Source: a virus. Taken from it: a stretch of 48,364 bases of DNA. Of this stretch, positions 1 through 6,787 are shown piece by piece. The first letter of the stretch is position 1; every line of letters begins with the position of its first letter. The position numbers were made by a program, and so were the translations under genes. Location of the stretch: positions 1 to 48,364 of the IMG/VR virus record IMGVR_UViG_3300040758_000080; one strand, 5' to 3'. Below the pieces are notes generated by a model. It saw only the letters and a program-made list of their open reading frames with translations, did not search any database and had not been told where the DNA came from.

Positions 1-127
1 CCTGGGCTGCACAAGCGGTCATCATCAGGAGGTATTTATCGTGAGCCAAATGGAAGAACAAATCAACAAAGTGACCCTTACCACGACGCTAAATCGTCTT
101 CGTTCCGCTGATGCCTGCGTATCACGA
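1..127. repeat. Terminal direct repeat, 127 bp (contig-end overlap)
   Basis: Bases 1-127 are identical to 48238-48364. The length of exactly 127 is typical of an assembler k-mer overlap on a circular or circularly permuted molecule, giving a unit of 48237 bp. The repeat covers the 3' end of one alanine-rich gene and the start of the next. The same 127 bases also occur at 47624-47750, so the overlap could come from the repeat family instead of true circularity. A biological terminal repeat is less likely. Confidence 0.8.
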
Positions 128-404
128 TACGCGCACCTGTTGCGTGCGCTCGGCCCGTCATTTGACCACGACGCGCCGATAAACCTGTTGACTATCTTGG
201 AGCACAACGGGACCGAAGATTGTCTATGGGCTTTGTGCGCCACGGCGGAGAACTGCGATCAAGTGGCGCGATTGATGGCGGCCGATTTTGCCGAGGCGGT
301 GTTGCCAGTGTTCGAGTCCCAATACCCGAATGATTCTCGCCCGCGCGCAGCTATCGAAGCCGCGCGGAAATTTGCAACTGGAGAGATTACGGCTGCCGCC
401 AGGG
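1..404 (+). repeat. Long direct repeat, copy 1 (other copy 47624-48027)
   Basis: Reading the two stretches side by side shows no difference over 404 nt, from the end of the repeat tract of the upstream gene, through the ribosome binding site and GTG start, to the first repeat unit of the alanine tract. Identity stops abruptly at 405/48028, where the tracts diverge. This implies recent duplication or gene conversion of the constant part. Confidence 0.9.
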
Positions 405-661
405 ATGCCGCCAGGGTTGCCTCCTGGGCTGCCGCCATGGCTGCCTCCGAGGCTGCCGCCTGGGATGCCGCCAGAGCTGCCTCCTGGGCTGCCGCCAGGG
501 CTGCCGCCATGGCTGCCTACGATGCCGCCTGGGCTGCCTCCAGGGCTGCCGCCATGGATGCCTCCGATGCCGCCTGGGCTGCCGCCATGGCTGCCTCCAT
601 GGCTGCCTCCGATGCCGCCTGGGCTGCACAAGCGGTCATCATCAGGAGATATCTTTCGTGA
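41..661 (+). CDS. Alanine-rich repeat protein, Imm-5-like family, copy 3 of the array
   Basis: A 206-residue protein. Residues 1-117 are a constant domain ending in a YPNDSRPRAAIEAARKF segment, which resembles phage and bacterial proteins annotated as putative immunity (Imm-5-like) proteins; function unknown. Residues 118-196 are a low-complexity tract of Ala-Ala-X and Ala-Ala-Ala/Ser-X units where X is R, M, D, W or E. The C-terminus [11 protein letters not shown] is shared with the other copies. GTG start at 41 after AGGAGG at 28-33. The last codons carry the ribosome binding site of the next gene, whose GTG overlaps this stop (GTGA). The tract probably forms a long alanine-rich helix. Confidence 0.85.
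   Translation: MSQMEEQINKVTLTTTLNRLRSADACVSRYAHLLRALGPSFDHDAPINLLTILEHNGTEDCLWALCATAENCDQVARLMAADFAEAVLPVFESQYPNDSRPRAAIEAARKFATGEITAAARDAARVASWAAAMAASEAAAWDAARAASWAAARAAAMAAYDAAWAASRAAAMDASDAAWAAAMAASMAASDAAWAAQAVIIRRYLS
399..630 (+). repeat. 9/12-nt degenerate coding repeats (alanine tract)
   Basis: Units of GCY-GCC-(KCC)-NNN, 9 or 12 nt long, encode A-A-(A/S)-X. Variation is limited almost entirely to the X codon (AGG, ATG, TGG, GAT, GAG) and to the A/S/Y position. Unit order differs completely from the tracts at 48016-48250 and 47506-47640, while the flanks are identical. Confidence 0.85.
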
Positions 662-846
662 GCCAAATTGATGTTGAATCCGCCCTGCGGCGGGCGTGGA
701 ACCGCAAGATGTTGGACACGGGCTACACGCCGTACTTGGAGACTCGCCGATGGCGCCGGCTGGCGATAGCTTCGACGACGATTGCGGCCATTCAGGCGGT
801 GGTGATCGCCGTCGTGCTGATCGGCCGCTGGCTGGCGTTGGGGTAG
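658..846 (+). CDS. Small single-pass membrane protein
   Basis: A 62-residue protein. GTG start at 658 overlaps the stop of the alanine-rich gene, with AGGAG at 643-647. The N-terminus MSQI and the DNA around its start copy the start region of the alanine-rich genes, so it seems to occupy the last slot of the array. Residues about 37-61 (LAIASTTIAAIQAVVIAVVL onward) form one hydrophobic helix after a basic RRWRR stretch, predicting the N-terminus inside. No family recognised. Confidence 0.75.
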   Translation: MSQIDVESALRRAWNRKMLDTGYTPYLETRRWRRLAIASTTIAAIQAVVIAVVLIGRWLALG

Positions 847-927
847 CGCGGCTCCTGGCGCAAACCTGCCCTTGCTGGAAGGCGACAGGCGGAGAGGCGC
901 GGGGCCGCAAACGTGAAAGGAGCAATC

Positions 928-1398
928 ATGAGAACAAACGACAATATCGAGAATCACATGGTACTGAACACGCCGGATGCGCCGTGGAATCAACCGGACG
1001 CTCCGGAGGAAAGCGCCGCCGAGCGCGCGGCGCGTGAAAAGGTTGAGGATGCTGCCAAGAAGCGCGACTTGCTGGTCGAAAGCCTGCACGATCTGGCAGA
1101 CTTTCTGGAAGAGCGGACAGATATCGAAATACCGCGCGTGCTGGCCTACAATTCCTTTTACAGCCGGGAGTCGTTTCTAGCAGCCGCCGCATTACTGGCA
1201 AAGGGCGGCAAGATAGAGAAGGCAGTGGACCCGGAAACGTCCAGTTATCCGATGTACCACGTTGTGCGATGGTTCGGCGCCATCAAGCTGGAGTACGACA
1301 TCCCGCGCAAGACCATTTGCCGCCTCGTATCCCCGGCGGTGTACGACTGCCCCGATTCGCTGCTTGAAGCGGGCAAGGAATTCGAGGAGGCCCAGTGA
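928..1398 (+). CDS. Hypothetical phage protein, 156 aa
   Basis: Start chosen at ATG 928 because AAAGGAG at 916-922 sits 5 nt upstream; a GTG at 913 lies in frame but has no such site. Acidic, mostly helical N-terminal half (ESAAERAAREKVEDAAKKRD) that could form a coiled coil, followed by a mixed globular part. The stop overlaps the next GTG (GTGA), so it is translationally coupled to the recombination candidate at 1395. Function not recognised. Confidence 0.8.
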   Translation: MRTNDNIENHMVLNTPDAPWNQPDAPEESAAERAAREKVEDAAKKRDLLVESLHDLADFLEERTDIEIPRVLAYNSFYSRESFLAAAALLAKGGKIEKAVDPETSSYPMYHVVRWFGAIKLEYDIPRKTICRLVSPAVYDCPDSLLEAGKEFEEAQ

Positions 1399-2255
1399 CA
1401 CCTGACCCCCAGGCGGTAGCGCGGACAATCAGCGCAGAGGCCATGGAGGCCGTTCTGGTTGGCGGCAACCTCGCGGCCATGCGGCCGGCAGACAGGGTGC
1501 AATACTACCAGGCCGTCTGCGAATCGCTCGGGCTGAACCCGCTTACCCAGCCGTTCGCGTACCTGAATCTCAATGGCAAGCTGGTGCTGTACGCGAAACG
1601 GGACTGCACGGACCAGCTTCGGCGCATCAACAATATCAGCATCACCATCCCGGCGCGGGAAGTGGTGGAAGGCTGCTACATCGTGACGGCGCGGGCGCAG
1701 ACGCCACAGAACCGACAGGATGAAAGCCTGGGGGCGGTCCCCATCGACGGGCTGAAAGGAGAGGCCAGATCCAACGCCATGATGAAAGCGGAAACGAAAG
1801 CCAAGCGGCGCGTCACGTTGAGCATCTGCGGGTTGGCGTTCCTAGACGAATCGGAACTCGATTCCGTTCAGGGGGCCGTCCACGTCACAGTGGACCCGCA
1901 AGGGCAGATCACGTCGGGAACGAAGGAATGTGCTCAAGCCGTGGCGGAATCCAAGATCGCCGGTAAAACGCCGCTGATTAGTGCACCAAAGCAGCCAGCG
2001 GAACGGTTCATCCCGCCCGAACTTACCAAGGTTTTCGAGCGGATGCTGAAAGAACCGGCTCACTTTGCCGAGGTGTGTGAAATGCTCATGCATAAGCTGG
2101 AAGATGAACAGGGCAACGATGGCCGGCGGAAGTATGATACCGTGGCGGATAAATTCGCCGCAAGGTTTAGCGGTAAGAATCAGCCTGGCCCGAAGGATCT
2201 CCAGAATTGCATCCTTGACTTGTGGGAGGCGGCGGACGTTTCGCCGAAAAACTGA
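1395..2255 (+). CDS. Candidate single-strand annealing/recombination protein
   Basis: A 286-residue protein, GTG start overlapping the previous stop. It belongs to a conserved phage family with an N-terminal YYQAVCESLGLNPLTQPF segment, a LYAKRDCTDQLRR segment near residue 60, and a basic helix NAMMKAETKAKRRVTLSICG near residues 127-146. The basic helix resembles segments of Rad52/Erf-type annealing proteins, but the functional assignment is inference. Its position before a Gp157-like gene and nuclease genes fits a phage recombination cassette. The C-terminal third (after about residue 175) is less conserved-looking and may be a linker plus helical domain. Confidence 0.7.
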   Translation: MTPDPQAVARTISAEAMEAVLVGGNLAAMRPADRVQYYQAVCESLGLNPLTQPFAYLNLNGKLVLYAKRDCTDQLRRINNISITIPAREVVEGCYIVTARAQTPQNRQDESLGAVPIDGLKGEARSNAMMKAETKAKRRVTLSICGLAFLDESELDSVQGAVHVTVDPQGQITSGTKECAQAVAESKIAGKTPLISAPKQPAERFIPPELTKVFERMLKEPAHFAEVCEMLMHKLEDEQGNDGRRKYDTVADKFAARFSGKNQPGPKDLQNCILDLWEAADVSPKN

Positions 2256-2932
2256 TGGCTGAAAAATCACTGACCCTTTGGACCATCGAAGATTCCCTCG
2301 TGCAGCTCGTGGGCGCGCGCGAAGACACGGCGGCCGATCCGAACATCTGCGAAGAGGAACGTGCCGACCAGTTGCGCGCTATCGACACAGCTTTGGCCGA
2401 TTACATCCGCCAGGAAATCACGAAGGTGGACAACGTGCGGTCGTACCTGCTTCACTGCCGGTTGATGGCGGATGCGGCCAGGACGGAGCGCGCGGCAATG
2501 GAGGCCCGTGTGCGGCTCTGGGAGGACCGCGAAGCGCGGCTGAAGGGAATCTGCATCGCGGCCCTGGACGCTGCAGAGAAGAAGCGCGTGGAGGGCAAGA
2601 CCGGCTCGTTATCCGTGCGCGGCAATGGCGGATTGCAACCGCTGGTGGTTGACCAACCGGAAATGCTGCCGGATGAGGTCTGCGTGTGGTCGGGCACAGT
2701 GGGGCCGGCGGTGTGGCGGAAAATCCAGATGCTCGCTATCACGGACCCAGCGACGAAGTTGGACCGCCAGCCAAGCAATGCGGCCATCCGTGAGTCCCTG
2801 GGCAAGCCGTGCCCGGAGTGCGGGGCGCTCCCGGCGCCGTCCGATGCCTGCCAAACTTGCGGCGGTACGGGAATGATGGGAGTACCGGGCGCGCACCTGG
2901 AATCGCGCGGTCGGTGCTTGGTTGTGAAGTGA
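2255..2932 (+). CDS. Gp157-like siphovirus-family protein with zinc-finger insertion
   Basis: A 225-residue protein; ATG 2255 overlaps the previous stop (TGATG). Residues about 1-110 are a long helical region with the pattern of Siphovirus Gp157 proteins (dnV..yl...r.mAdaarteraameaRvrlWedRearLKgi). The family-typical ending MGVPGAHLESRGRCLVVK is present. Unlike ordinary family members there is a CPEC-x9-CQTC zinc-binding motif at residues 186-202, inserted between the core and the last strand. Gp157 proteins sit beside recombination genes in many phages; their biochemical role is poorly defined. Confidence 0.8.
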   Translation: MAEKSLTLWTIEDSLVQLVGAREDTAADPNICEEERADQLRAIDTALADYIRQEITKVDNVRSYLLHCRLMADAARTERAAMEARVRLWEDREARLKGICIAALDAAEKKRVEGKTGSLSVRGNGGLQPLVVDQPEMLPDEVCVWSGTVGPAVWRKIQMLAITDPATKLDRQPSNAAIRESLGKPCPECGALPAPSDACQTCGGTGMMGVPGAHLESRGRCLVVK

Positions 2933-2973
2933 AGACCTACGGGCCGCCGCTGCGGTCAAAGGAGATTGCATAA

Positions 2974-3234
2974 ATGAAGCTGTGGGTGGTGTTTATTTCC
3001 GGCCGATTCGCGGACAATTGCAATGAACGCTGGATTGACAGCATGTGGGCCGCCGGTGGCAATGCTCGGAACCGAGTTATTGAAGTGCGCGACTCAATGA
3101 GAGCGTGCGGCGCTACGCGGTTCGAAGTTTCATACACTCAGACCACAAAGGTGGCAGATACGCGGATTGTCGAAACGCCAGCGAAGCGGTCGCACCACAA
3201 AGCAAAGGAGGTGGTCACCAAACCGGAGAAGTGA
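2974..3234 (+). CDS. Hypothetical protein, 86 aa
   Basis: ATG 2974 with AAAGGAG at 2958-2964. A compact N-terminal part (MKLWVVFISGRFADNC) and a basic, lysine/histidine-rich C-terminus (AKRSHHKAKEVVTKPEK) that could contact nucleic acid. No family recognised. It is followed by a hairpin at 3246-3268. Confidence 0.7.
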   Translation: MKLWVVFISGRFADNCNERWIDSMWAAGGNARNRVIEVRDSMRACGATRFEVSYTQTTKVADTRIVETPAKRSHHKAKEVVTKPEK

Positions 3235-3245
3235 TCCAACACGAC

Positions 3246-3268
3246 GCCCGGCTCTTGGGATGCCGGGC
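3246..3268 (+). terminator. Intergenic hairpin, possible attenuator or terminator
   Basis: GCCCGGC (3246-3252) pairs perfectly with GCCGGGC (3262-3268) across a 9-nt loop, in the 103-nt gap between two genes. There is no T tract, so it may act as an RNA stability element or attenuator instead of a terminator. Confidence 0.4.
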
Positions 3269-3337
3269 AGCGCGCAAGCTCTCACCTCCGCGTGGTGCGC
3301 GTGGAAGCAGTAAGCCAACGAGAGAGAAAGGGGAACA

Positions 3338-3547
3338 ATGCAAGCATCAGAACTGCTGGCCGCGAAGGAAGAGGCCAACAAAGCAATTCAGGACCGTATC
3401 GAGGAACTGAAGCTCACCATCGAGCAGGCGAAAGCCGAGTTGGTGGCGCTCGGGGCGAAGCGGGTCCGCAAGCCGAAGGACGCGGGAAAGAAGCGCGGGA
3501 GGCCCGTGGGAAGCCGCAATCAGACGAAGATCGTACCGGAGGCGTAA
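3338..3547 (+). CDS. Small coiled-coil protein with AT-hook-like tail
   Basis: A 69-residue protein; GAAAGGGG lies upstream of ATG 3338. Residues 1-42 are heptad-like and helical (EEANKAIQDRIEELKLTIEQ). Residues 43-63 are basic with KKRGRPVGSRN, which matches the RGRP core of AT-hook DNA-binding motifs. This suggests a small DNA-associated dimer; a specific role is not known. The TAA stop overlaps the next ATG (TAATG). Confidence 0.75.
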   Translation: MQASELLAAKEEANKAIQDRIEELKLTIEQAKAELVALGAKRVRKPKDAGKKRGRPVGSRNQTKIVPEA

Positions 3548-3855
3548 TGCAGGTCCAGAGCACGAAACCAACGGAAACACCATGGTGCATGGGTCAGCAC
3601 CGAAAGATCGAGCGTGGTAGCTGGGCCGAAGAGCGTCATGAGTGGACCATCCATGTCGGCTTCGGTCCGCGGAGCGGCAATTGCATCGCTATCGTTCACA
3701 TGGGTGGCCGTGGCGCGACGGTTAACAGCGAGGAGGCGGTCAAGGCGAATGCCGAGCTTATCGTGCGGGCCGTCAATCGCTTGCCATTGCTCACTGCTGA
3801 AGTAAAAGCGCTGCGCGCCGAAGTGCGCCGCCTGAAAAAAGGACTGGTGGGGTAG
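3547..3855 (+). CDS. Small phage protein with Ea22-type C-terminal helix
   Basis: A 102-residue protein starting at ATG 3547, coupled to the preceding stop. The N-terminal 55 residues look beta-rich (WTIHVGFGPRSGNCIAIVHM). The C-terminus NAELIVRAVNRLPLLTAEVK followed by a basic helix is a motif seen in many small accessory phage proteins, including Ea22-like ones. Function unknown. Confidence 0.7.
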   Translation: MQVQSTKPTETPWCMGQHRKIERGSWAEERHEWTIHVGFGPRSGNCIAIVHMGGRGATVNSEEAVKANAELIVRAVNRLPLLTAEVKALRAEVRRLKKGLVG

Positions 3856-3857
3856 TC

Positions 3858-4196
3858 ATGCGGCGCGCGGCACACATTGACAAGAGCCAGCCGGCCATCG
3901 TTGCCGCGCTGCGGGCAATCGGGGCGAGCGTGCAAAGTCTCGCCCCGGTGGGCCAGGGGTGCCCGGACATCCTGGCCGGATACAAGGGCGTCAACGTCCT
4001 CATTGAATGCAAGACCGTGGGCGAAGGCCACGACAAGCTGAACGCGCTACAGACCGAGTGGCACGCTACCTGGGCCGGCCAGGTGAGTGTCATTCGCAGC
4101 CCCGAAGAGGCCCAGACCGAGGTTATCCGCATCGCCACGGCGCTGGATGCGGTTGGGCAGTTGAGGGCGGCCCTGGGGGTGAAGGAACCGAAATGA
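3858..4196 (+). CDS. VRR-NUC-type nuclease
   Basis: A 112-residue protein. It has the minimal VRR-NUC (PD-(D/E)xK superfamily) pattern common in phages: basic start, then PD at residues 36-37, IECK with E50 and K52, and Q-x-EWHATWAGQVSVIRSPEEA downstream. Stand-alone VRR-NUC proteins can cut branched or Holliday-type DNA, which suits DNA processing during phage recombination or packaging. Its last bases overlap the ATG of the next gene (ATGA). Confidence 0.85.
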   Translation: MRRAAHIDKSQPAIVAALRAIGASVQSLAPVGQGCPDILAGYKGVNVLIECKTVGEGHDKLNALQTEWHATWAGQVSVIRSPEEAQTEVIRIATALDAVGQLRAALGVKEPK

Positions 4197-4480
4197 CTTG
4201 TTCAATTTGCCATGTGGAGATGTATCGCAGTGACTCAAATGGGCAGTACTATTGCCGGAACTTCGATTGTCCTCCAGGTAACTCGGAGGCACACAAAAAG
4301 AGTTGGGAACTCACGGAATACTGGCGTCCACGACTGCTACGGCAGAGTGCGTCTTTGTTCACCGTGGCAGAGGTGGCTTTAATTATTAAACCCGGATACG
4401 ACAAAGGCAGTGGCCTAATGCTATCCCGCCTTGCTGAGAGGATTGGTTTACGTCATGATGACGAATCGGGAGTGAAGTGA
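4193..4480 (+). CDS. Small zinc-finger-like protein
   Basis: A 95-residue protein from ATG 4193, chosen because it overlaps the preceding stop. An N-terminal CSIC...CRNFDC arrangement (residues 3-6 and about 22-27) is likely to bind zinc. The C-terminal half (SLFTVAEVALIIKPGYDKGS) resembles a small helical DNA-binding segment. No family recognised. Ends in TGATG with the next tiny ORF. Confidence 0.7.
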   Translation: MTCSICHVEMYRSDSNGQYYCRNFDCPPGNSEAHKKSWELTEYWRPRLLRQSASLFTVAEVALIIKPGYDKGSGLMLSRLAERIGLRHDDESGVK

Positions 4481-4551
4481 TGGCCGCCGCTGCCATGCTG
4501 CTGGTCTTCGCCGGGGGAATAATGGAGTGCCAAGGGATGTGCGGGGTATGA
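4480..4551 (+). CDS. Tiny hydrophobic peptide, 23 aa
   Basis: ATG 4480 overlaps the preceding stop (TGATG), and the stop overlaps the next ATG at 4548 (ATGA). MAAAAMLLVFAGGIMECQGM is hydrophobic enough for one membrane segment. Support comes mainly from exact coupling on both sides, so confidence is limited. Confidence 0.4.
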   Translation: MAAAAMLLVFAGGIMECQGMCGV

Positions 4552-4619
4552 CCGCTGACACCCGACGCCCGCTGGCGGTGGACCTTGCCCGTTGGGTGGC
4601 GAGGGTATACAAACCGTGA
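4548..4619 (+). CDS. Tiny basic peptide, 23 aa
   Basis: Reads MTADTRRPLAVDLARWVARV then YKP. Its ATG overlaps the preceding stop and its TGA overlaps the GTG of the next gene at 4616, so three genes form an unbroken coupled chain. The sequence looks like an amphipathic helix. No homologue recognised. Confidence 0.45.
   Translation: MTADTRRPLAVDLARWVARVYKP
4594..4610 (+). repeat. 17-nt exact repeat, copy 1 (copy 2 at 4918-4934)
   Basis: GGGTGGCGAGGGTATAC occurs at 4594-4610 and 4918-4934. In copy 1 it encodes the end of the 23-aa peptide (VARVY); the copy 2 surroundings can be read as VARVYRP followed by TGA in one frame. The second copy looks like a decayed duplicate. Confidence 0.7.
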
Positions 4620-4804
4620 CTGAATATCTGTACTCCTGGGGTCCGCGCGGAAACATGCCTGGCGCGATGAATCGAAAGGGTGAGAAGTGCCGGATTATCG
4701 CGCCGCCCCCAGGCAAGAAAGCCGGAATGAATAGTGCGCTCGTGGAGTTTTCCGATGGATACCTGGCTGTAATCAGCCGGAATGCGCTACGGAAGGTGCG
4801 GTGA
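4616..4804 (+). CDS. Conserved small phage protein, 62 aa
   Basis: GTG 4616 is preferred over an in-frame GTG at 4592 because it overlaps the upstream stop. The core GEKCRIIAPP...MNSALVEFSDG and SRNALRKV is a recurrent pattern in phage early regions (a small SH3-like beta-barrel is plausible). Role unknown. Confidence 0.7.
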   Translation: MTEYLYSWGPRGNMPGAMNRKGEKCRIIAPPPGKKAGMNSALVEFSDGYLAVISRNALRKVR

Positions 4805-4811
4805 GGGAAAC

Positions 4812-4917
4812 ATGAATCAAGAGCAGAAAATCGATGAAATACTGGCCATCGTGCCGAGAGCACATCTGGGCGCCAGAGGATGATCCGTACTATGACCCGA
4901 ACGCCGGCCAAGACTGA
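4812..4917 (+). pseudogene. Short gene with an apparent +1 frameshift
   Basis: ATG 4812 follows a GAGGGA site. Frame 1 gives MNQEQKIDEILAIVPRAHL, then runs off into GARG and a stop at 4883. Skipping one G in the GGG at 4868-4870 instead gives APEDDPYYDPNAGQD, ending at 4917, a composition much more like a real protein. Either the gene is broken, the assembly has one extra G, or frameshifting occurs. Confidence 0.45.
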
Positions 4918-5069
4918 GGGTGGCGAGGGTATACCGGCCATGATTTCGCTTGCATCCCGCCGCGGACGGGGGGATAATGGAGGTGTCGGGTCCGGTGCTC
5001 GACATGGAAAGCCGGGACCGCGGCGGGTGCCCTTAACACCCGCCACCCGGCGCCCTTTAAGGGAGGGTT
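4918..5069 (+). other. Intergenic or decayed coding stretch
   Basis: No convincing gene. It holds the second copy of the 17-nt repeat, a promoter-like pair TTGCAT (4950-4955) and GATAAT (4973-4978) with 17 nt between them, a possible 19-codon ORF from 4977, and the GGGAGGG ribosome binding site of the gene at 5070. A 75-codon frame from 4880 crosses it, but its composition (RRGRGDNGGVGSGARHGKPG) looks non-coding. Confidence 0.5.
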
Positions 5070-5924
5070 ATGGTACTGAAAATCCGCGACTGGAAAGACC
5101 ATTTTGAGAACGCATCCAGCCTAAAACTGGTAAGGCTCTACTGGGTTCCCGTTCCCAACAAGACCGACGGGGAAGGATACACGGCGCTGGTGGATCACCC
5201 GAACGGCGCAGCACATCTCGGCGCGTGGTACGCCATTGTGGAGGCCGCCAGCCGTCAAATGCCACGCGAGCGCCGCGGCGAACTCCCTGGCGGAATCCCC
5301 AGCGACATCGGCGGAATCTGCCGATCCCTTGGCAGAATCTCCCGACTCCCGCCAGCGATCTTTTCTGAGGTGATCCCCAGGCTGTTGGAAATAGGCTGGT
5401 TAGAGAAAGTGGTAGAATCTGCCGACGTAGTGGCGGATTCTCCCAACGCAGTGGCGGAATCTGCCGAACGAATAGAACAGAATGGAATGGAATTGAATAG
5501 AAAAGAACAGACACACACAGAACCGCTTGTGTGTGCGCCGAAACCGAACCACTCCAGACCGCCCCGCGCCGCCGATGTCGGGCAAGTCTCGCAGAGGTTC
5601 GATGAATTCTGCGAGAAGTACCCACGCATCACAGATATCGACGGCACCGGGCACTTGTGGGTGTCACACGTAACGGTGGACAACGAGGCGGCGGTGTTCT
5701 CCGAGCTTGACCGCTACCTGGCAAGCTCTGAGGTTGCGCGCGGTGTGATTCTGGCATCGCCGCGGTATCTGCTGGAGGGACACCGCGACCGGTGGAAACG
5801 GAAGTGGCCGGCGGCGGAACAAATGACGCGGCGCGGTGCGCAGGCGGCAATAGACCACCGGGCGGCCGGAATTGCGGAGCGGCGCCGGGCTGAGGCGCTG
5901 GAACTTCAAGGGAGGCGCGCATGA
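5070..5924 (+). CDS. Phage replication-type protein, N-terminal winged helix
   Basis: A 284-residue protein. The N-terminal 100 residues (KIRDWKDHFENASSLKLVRL, then WVPVPNKTDGEGY, GAWYAIVEAASR and EIGWLE) match the DnaD-like or winged-helix N-domain of many phage replication initiator and loader proteins. A polar linker follows (residues about 115-180), then a C-terminal helical region (RFDEFCEKYPRI onward; SPRYLLEGHRDRWKRKWPAA) like that of helicase-loader-type proteins. Probable role: recruiting host replication machinery, since no phage helicase or polymerase is present. It is the largest gene of the rightward early operon. Confidence 0.75.
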   Translation: MVLKIRDWKDHFENASSLKLVRLYWVPVPNKTDGEGYTALVDHPNGAAHLGAWYAIVEAASRQMPRERRGELPGGIPSDIGGICRSLGRISRLPPAIFSEVIPRLLEIGWLEKVVESADVVADSPNAVAESAERIEQNGMELNRKEQTHTEPLVCAPKPNHSRPPRAADVGQVSQRFDEFCEKYPRITDIDGTGHLWVSHVTVDNEAAVFSELDRYLASSEVARGVILASPRYLLEGHRDRWKRKWPAAEQMTRRGAQAAIDHRAAGIAERRRAEALELQGRRA

Positions 5925-6139
5925 TCTACGAAAACGGCCGGCCATTCGACGAATCGTATTGGGGGCCTGACGGTCCGCAGCCGGAGAAGCGATGGGGCGC
6001 GCAATGCGCCCGAGGCATCCAATACGCCTTCACAGGGGCCGCGGCGCCATCCGGGACAAAAGGCGTCCAGCGAAAAATCAGCACCGGGCGCAAGTCTTAC
6101 CGGGGTATGTCGAGCGATTTTGTGAAGGAGCGCGCATGA
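5921..6139 (+). CDS. Hypothetical protein, 72 aa
   Basis: ATG 5921 overlaps the preceding stop (ATGA). Polar, Gly/Pro-rich (MIYENGRPFDESYWGPDGPQ) with a basic C-terminal half. No motif recognised. Its own stop overlaps the ATG of the next small frame at 6136. Confidence 0.65.
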   Translation: MIYENGRPFDESYWGPDGPQPEKRWGAQCARGIQYAFTGAAAPSGTKGVQRKISTGRKSYRGMSSDFVKERA

Positions 6140-6212
6140 TCCGCCGGCGATCCAAGCCGCGGGGGGGCCCATGCTGGAACGGCGCATAGCTGAATTGGAA
6201 GGCCGGTTATGA
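6136..6212 (+). pseudogene. 25-codon gene split by a G7 homopolymer
   Basis: ATG 6136 overlaps the previous stop; frame 1 reads MIRRRSKPRGGPCWNGA and stops at 6189. The -1 frame entered at the G7 run (6161-6167) reads on as P, then MLERRIAELEGRL, and stops at 6212, exactly overlapping the ATG of the gene at 6209. Coupling at both ends implies one intended gene of about 25 codons. A miscounted homopolymer, a real mutation or slippage could explain the break. Confidence 0.45.
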
Positions 6213-6787
6213 GCCTATCTCATGAGCATCTTTGCGAGCGTGCCCGGCGGTGGTTGTCCGGCACTCGCAGATGCGATCCAGTGTTCTCTGGCATCGCCTC
6301 GTGTGCTGAGATCCCGGACGCCATCGGCTGGTCAAGCCGCTATGGATGGTACGGCAGCACGGTCGTGGAATGCAAAACTTCTCGATCAGACTTCTACGCG
6401 GACAAGAGGAAGTATCAATACTACCAGCACTCCGAAGACCTGGAGGGTATAGGTGTTCGGCATTCAGTGGATCGCATGGACGCAGAGTTCGCGGTTGAGA
6501 ACGGGTACGTCCTGAAAGATTCTGGGCGCATGGGAGACTTCCGCTTTTTCATGTGCGAGATTGGCATCCTGCCTGTGGAGTTGGTGGATCGAAACGCACC
6601 TGACCACGGGCTGCTTTATGTGGATGGCAGAAGCGTGCGCGTTATTCGCCCGGCGCCCCGGAGGGTAGCCCTTGTAGACAAAGACGCGGAGATCCGATAC
6701 CTCCGTTTTGCCATCATCAACGGAAAACGCAGATTTGAACTCGGGGATGAACTGCCCGAGTGCGAGGAAATGGAGAAACAGGCATGA
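6209..6787 (+). CDS. MmcB-like PD-(D/E)xK nuclease family protein
   Basis: A 192-residue protein. The segment IPDAIGWSSRYGWYGSTVVE with CKTSRSDFYADKRK carries PD (36-37) and ExK (54-56), followed by the SDF..DK pattern typical of MmcB-like repair proteins and related prophage proteins. The C-terminus (DHGLLYVDGRSVRVIRPAPR then AEIRYLRFAI) is also conserved in phage members. Likely a DNA-processing nuclease or inactive relative; the substrate is unknown. ATGA overlaps on both sides. Confidence 0.7.
   Translation: MSLSHEHLCERARRWLSGTRRCDPVFSGIASCAEIPDAIGWSSRYGWYGSTVVECKTSRSDFYADKRKYQYYQHSEDLEGIGVRHSVDRMDAEFAVENGYVLKDSGRMGDFRFFMCEIGILPVELVDRNAPDHGLLYVDGRSVRVIRPAPRRVALVDKDAEIRYLRFAIINGKRRFELGDELPECEEMEKQA

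Noticed and set aside
1-127. 127-bp direct terminal repeat as a packaging feature (T7-like)
   Set aside because: The length equals a common assembly k-mer and the gene order is P22-like, for which headful packaging is expected; the repeat also occurs internally.
399-630. Diversity-generating retroelement as the source of tract variation
   Set aside because: No reverse transcriptase, template repeat or adenine-biased changes are present; variable codons differ at G, T and A positions, which fits slippage or recombination better.
224-925. Long minus-strand and +1 frames across the alanine tracts (Gly/Ser/Pro or Arg/Gln/Trp repeats)
   Set aside because: They are translations of the GCY-GCC repeat in other frames and have no start signals.
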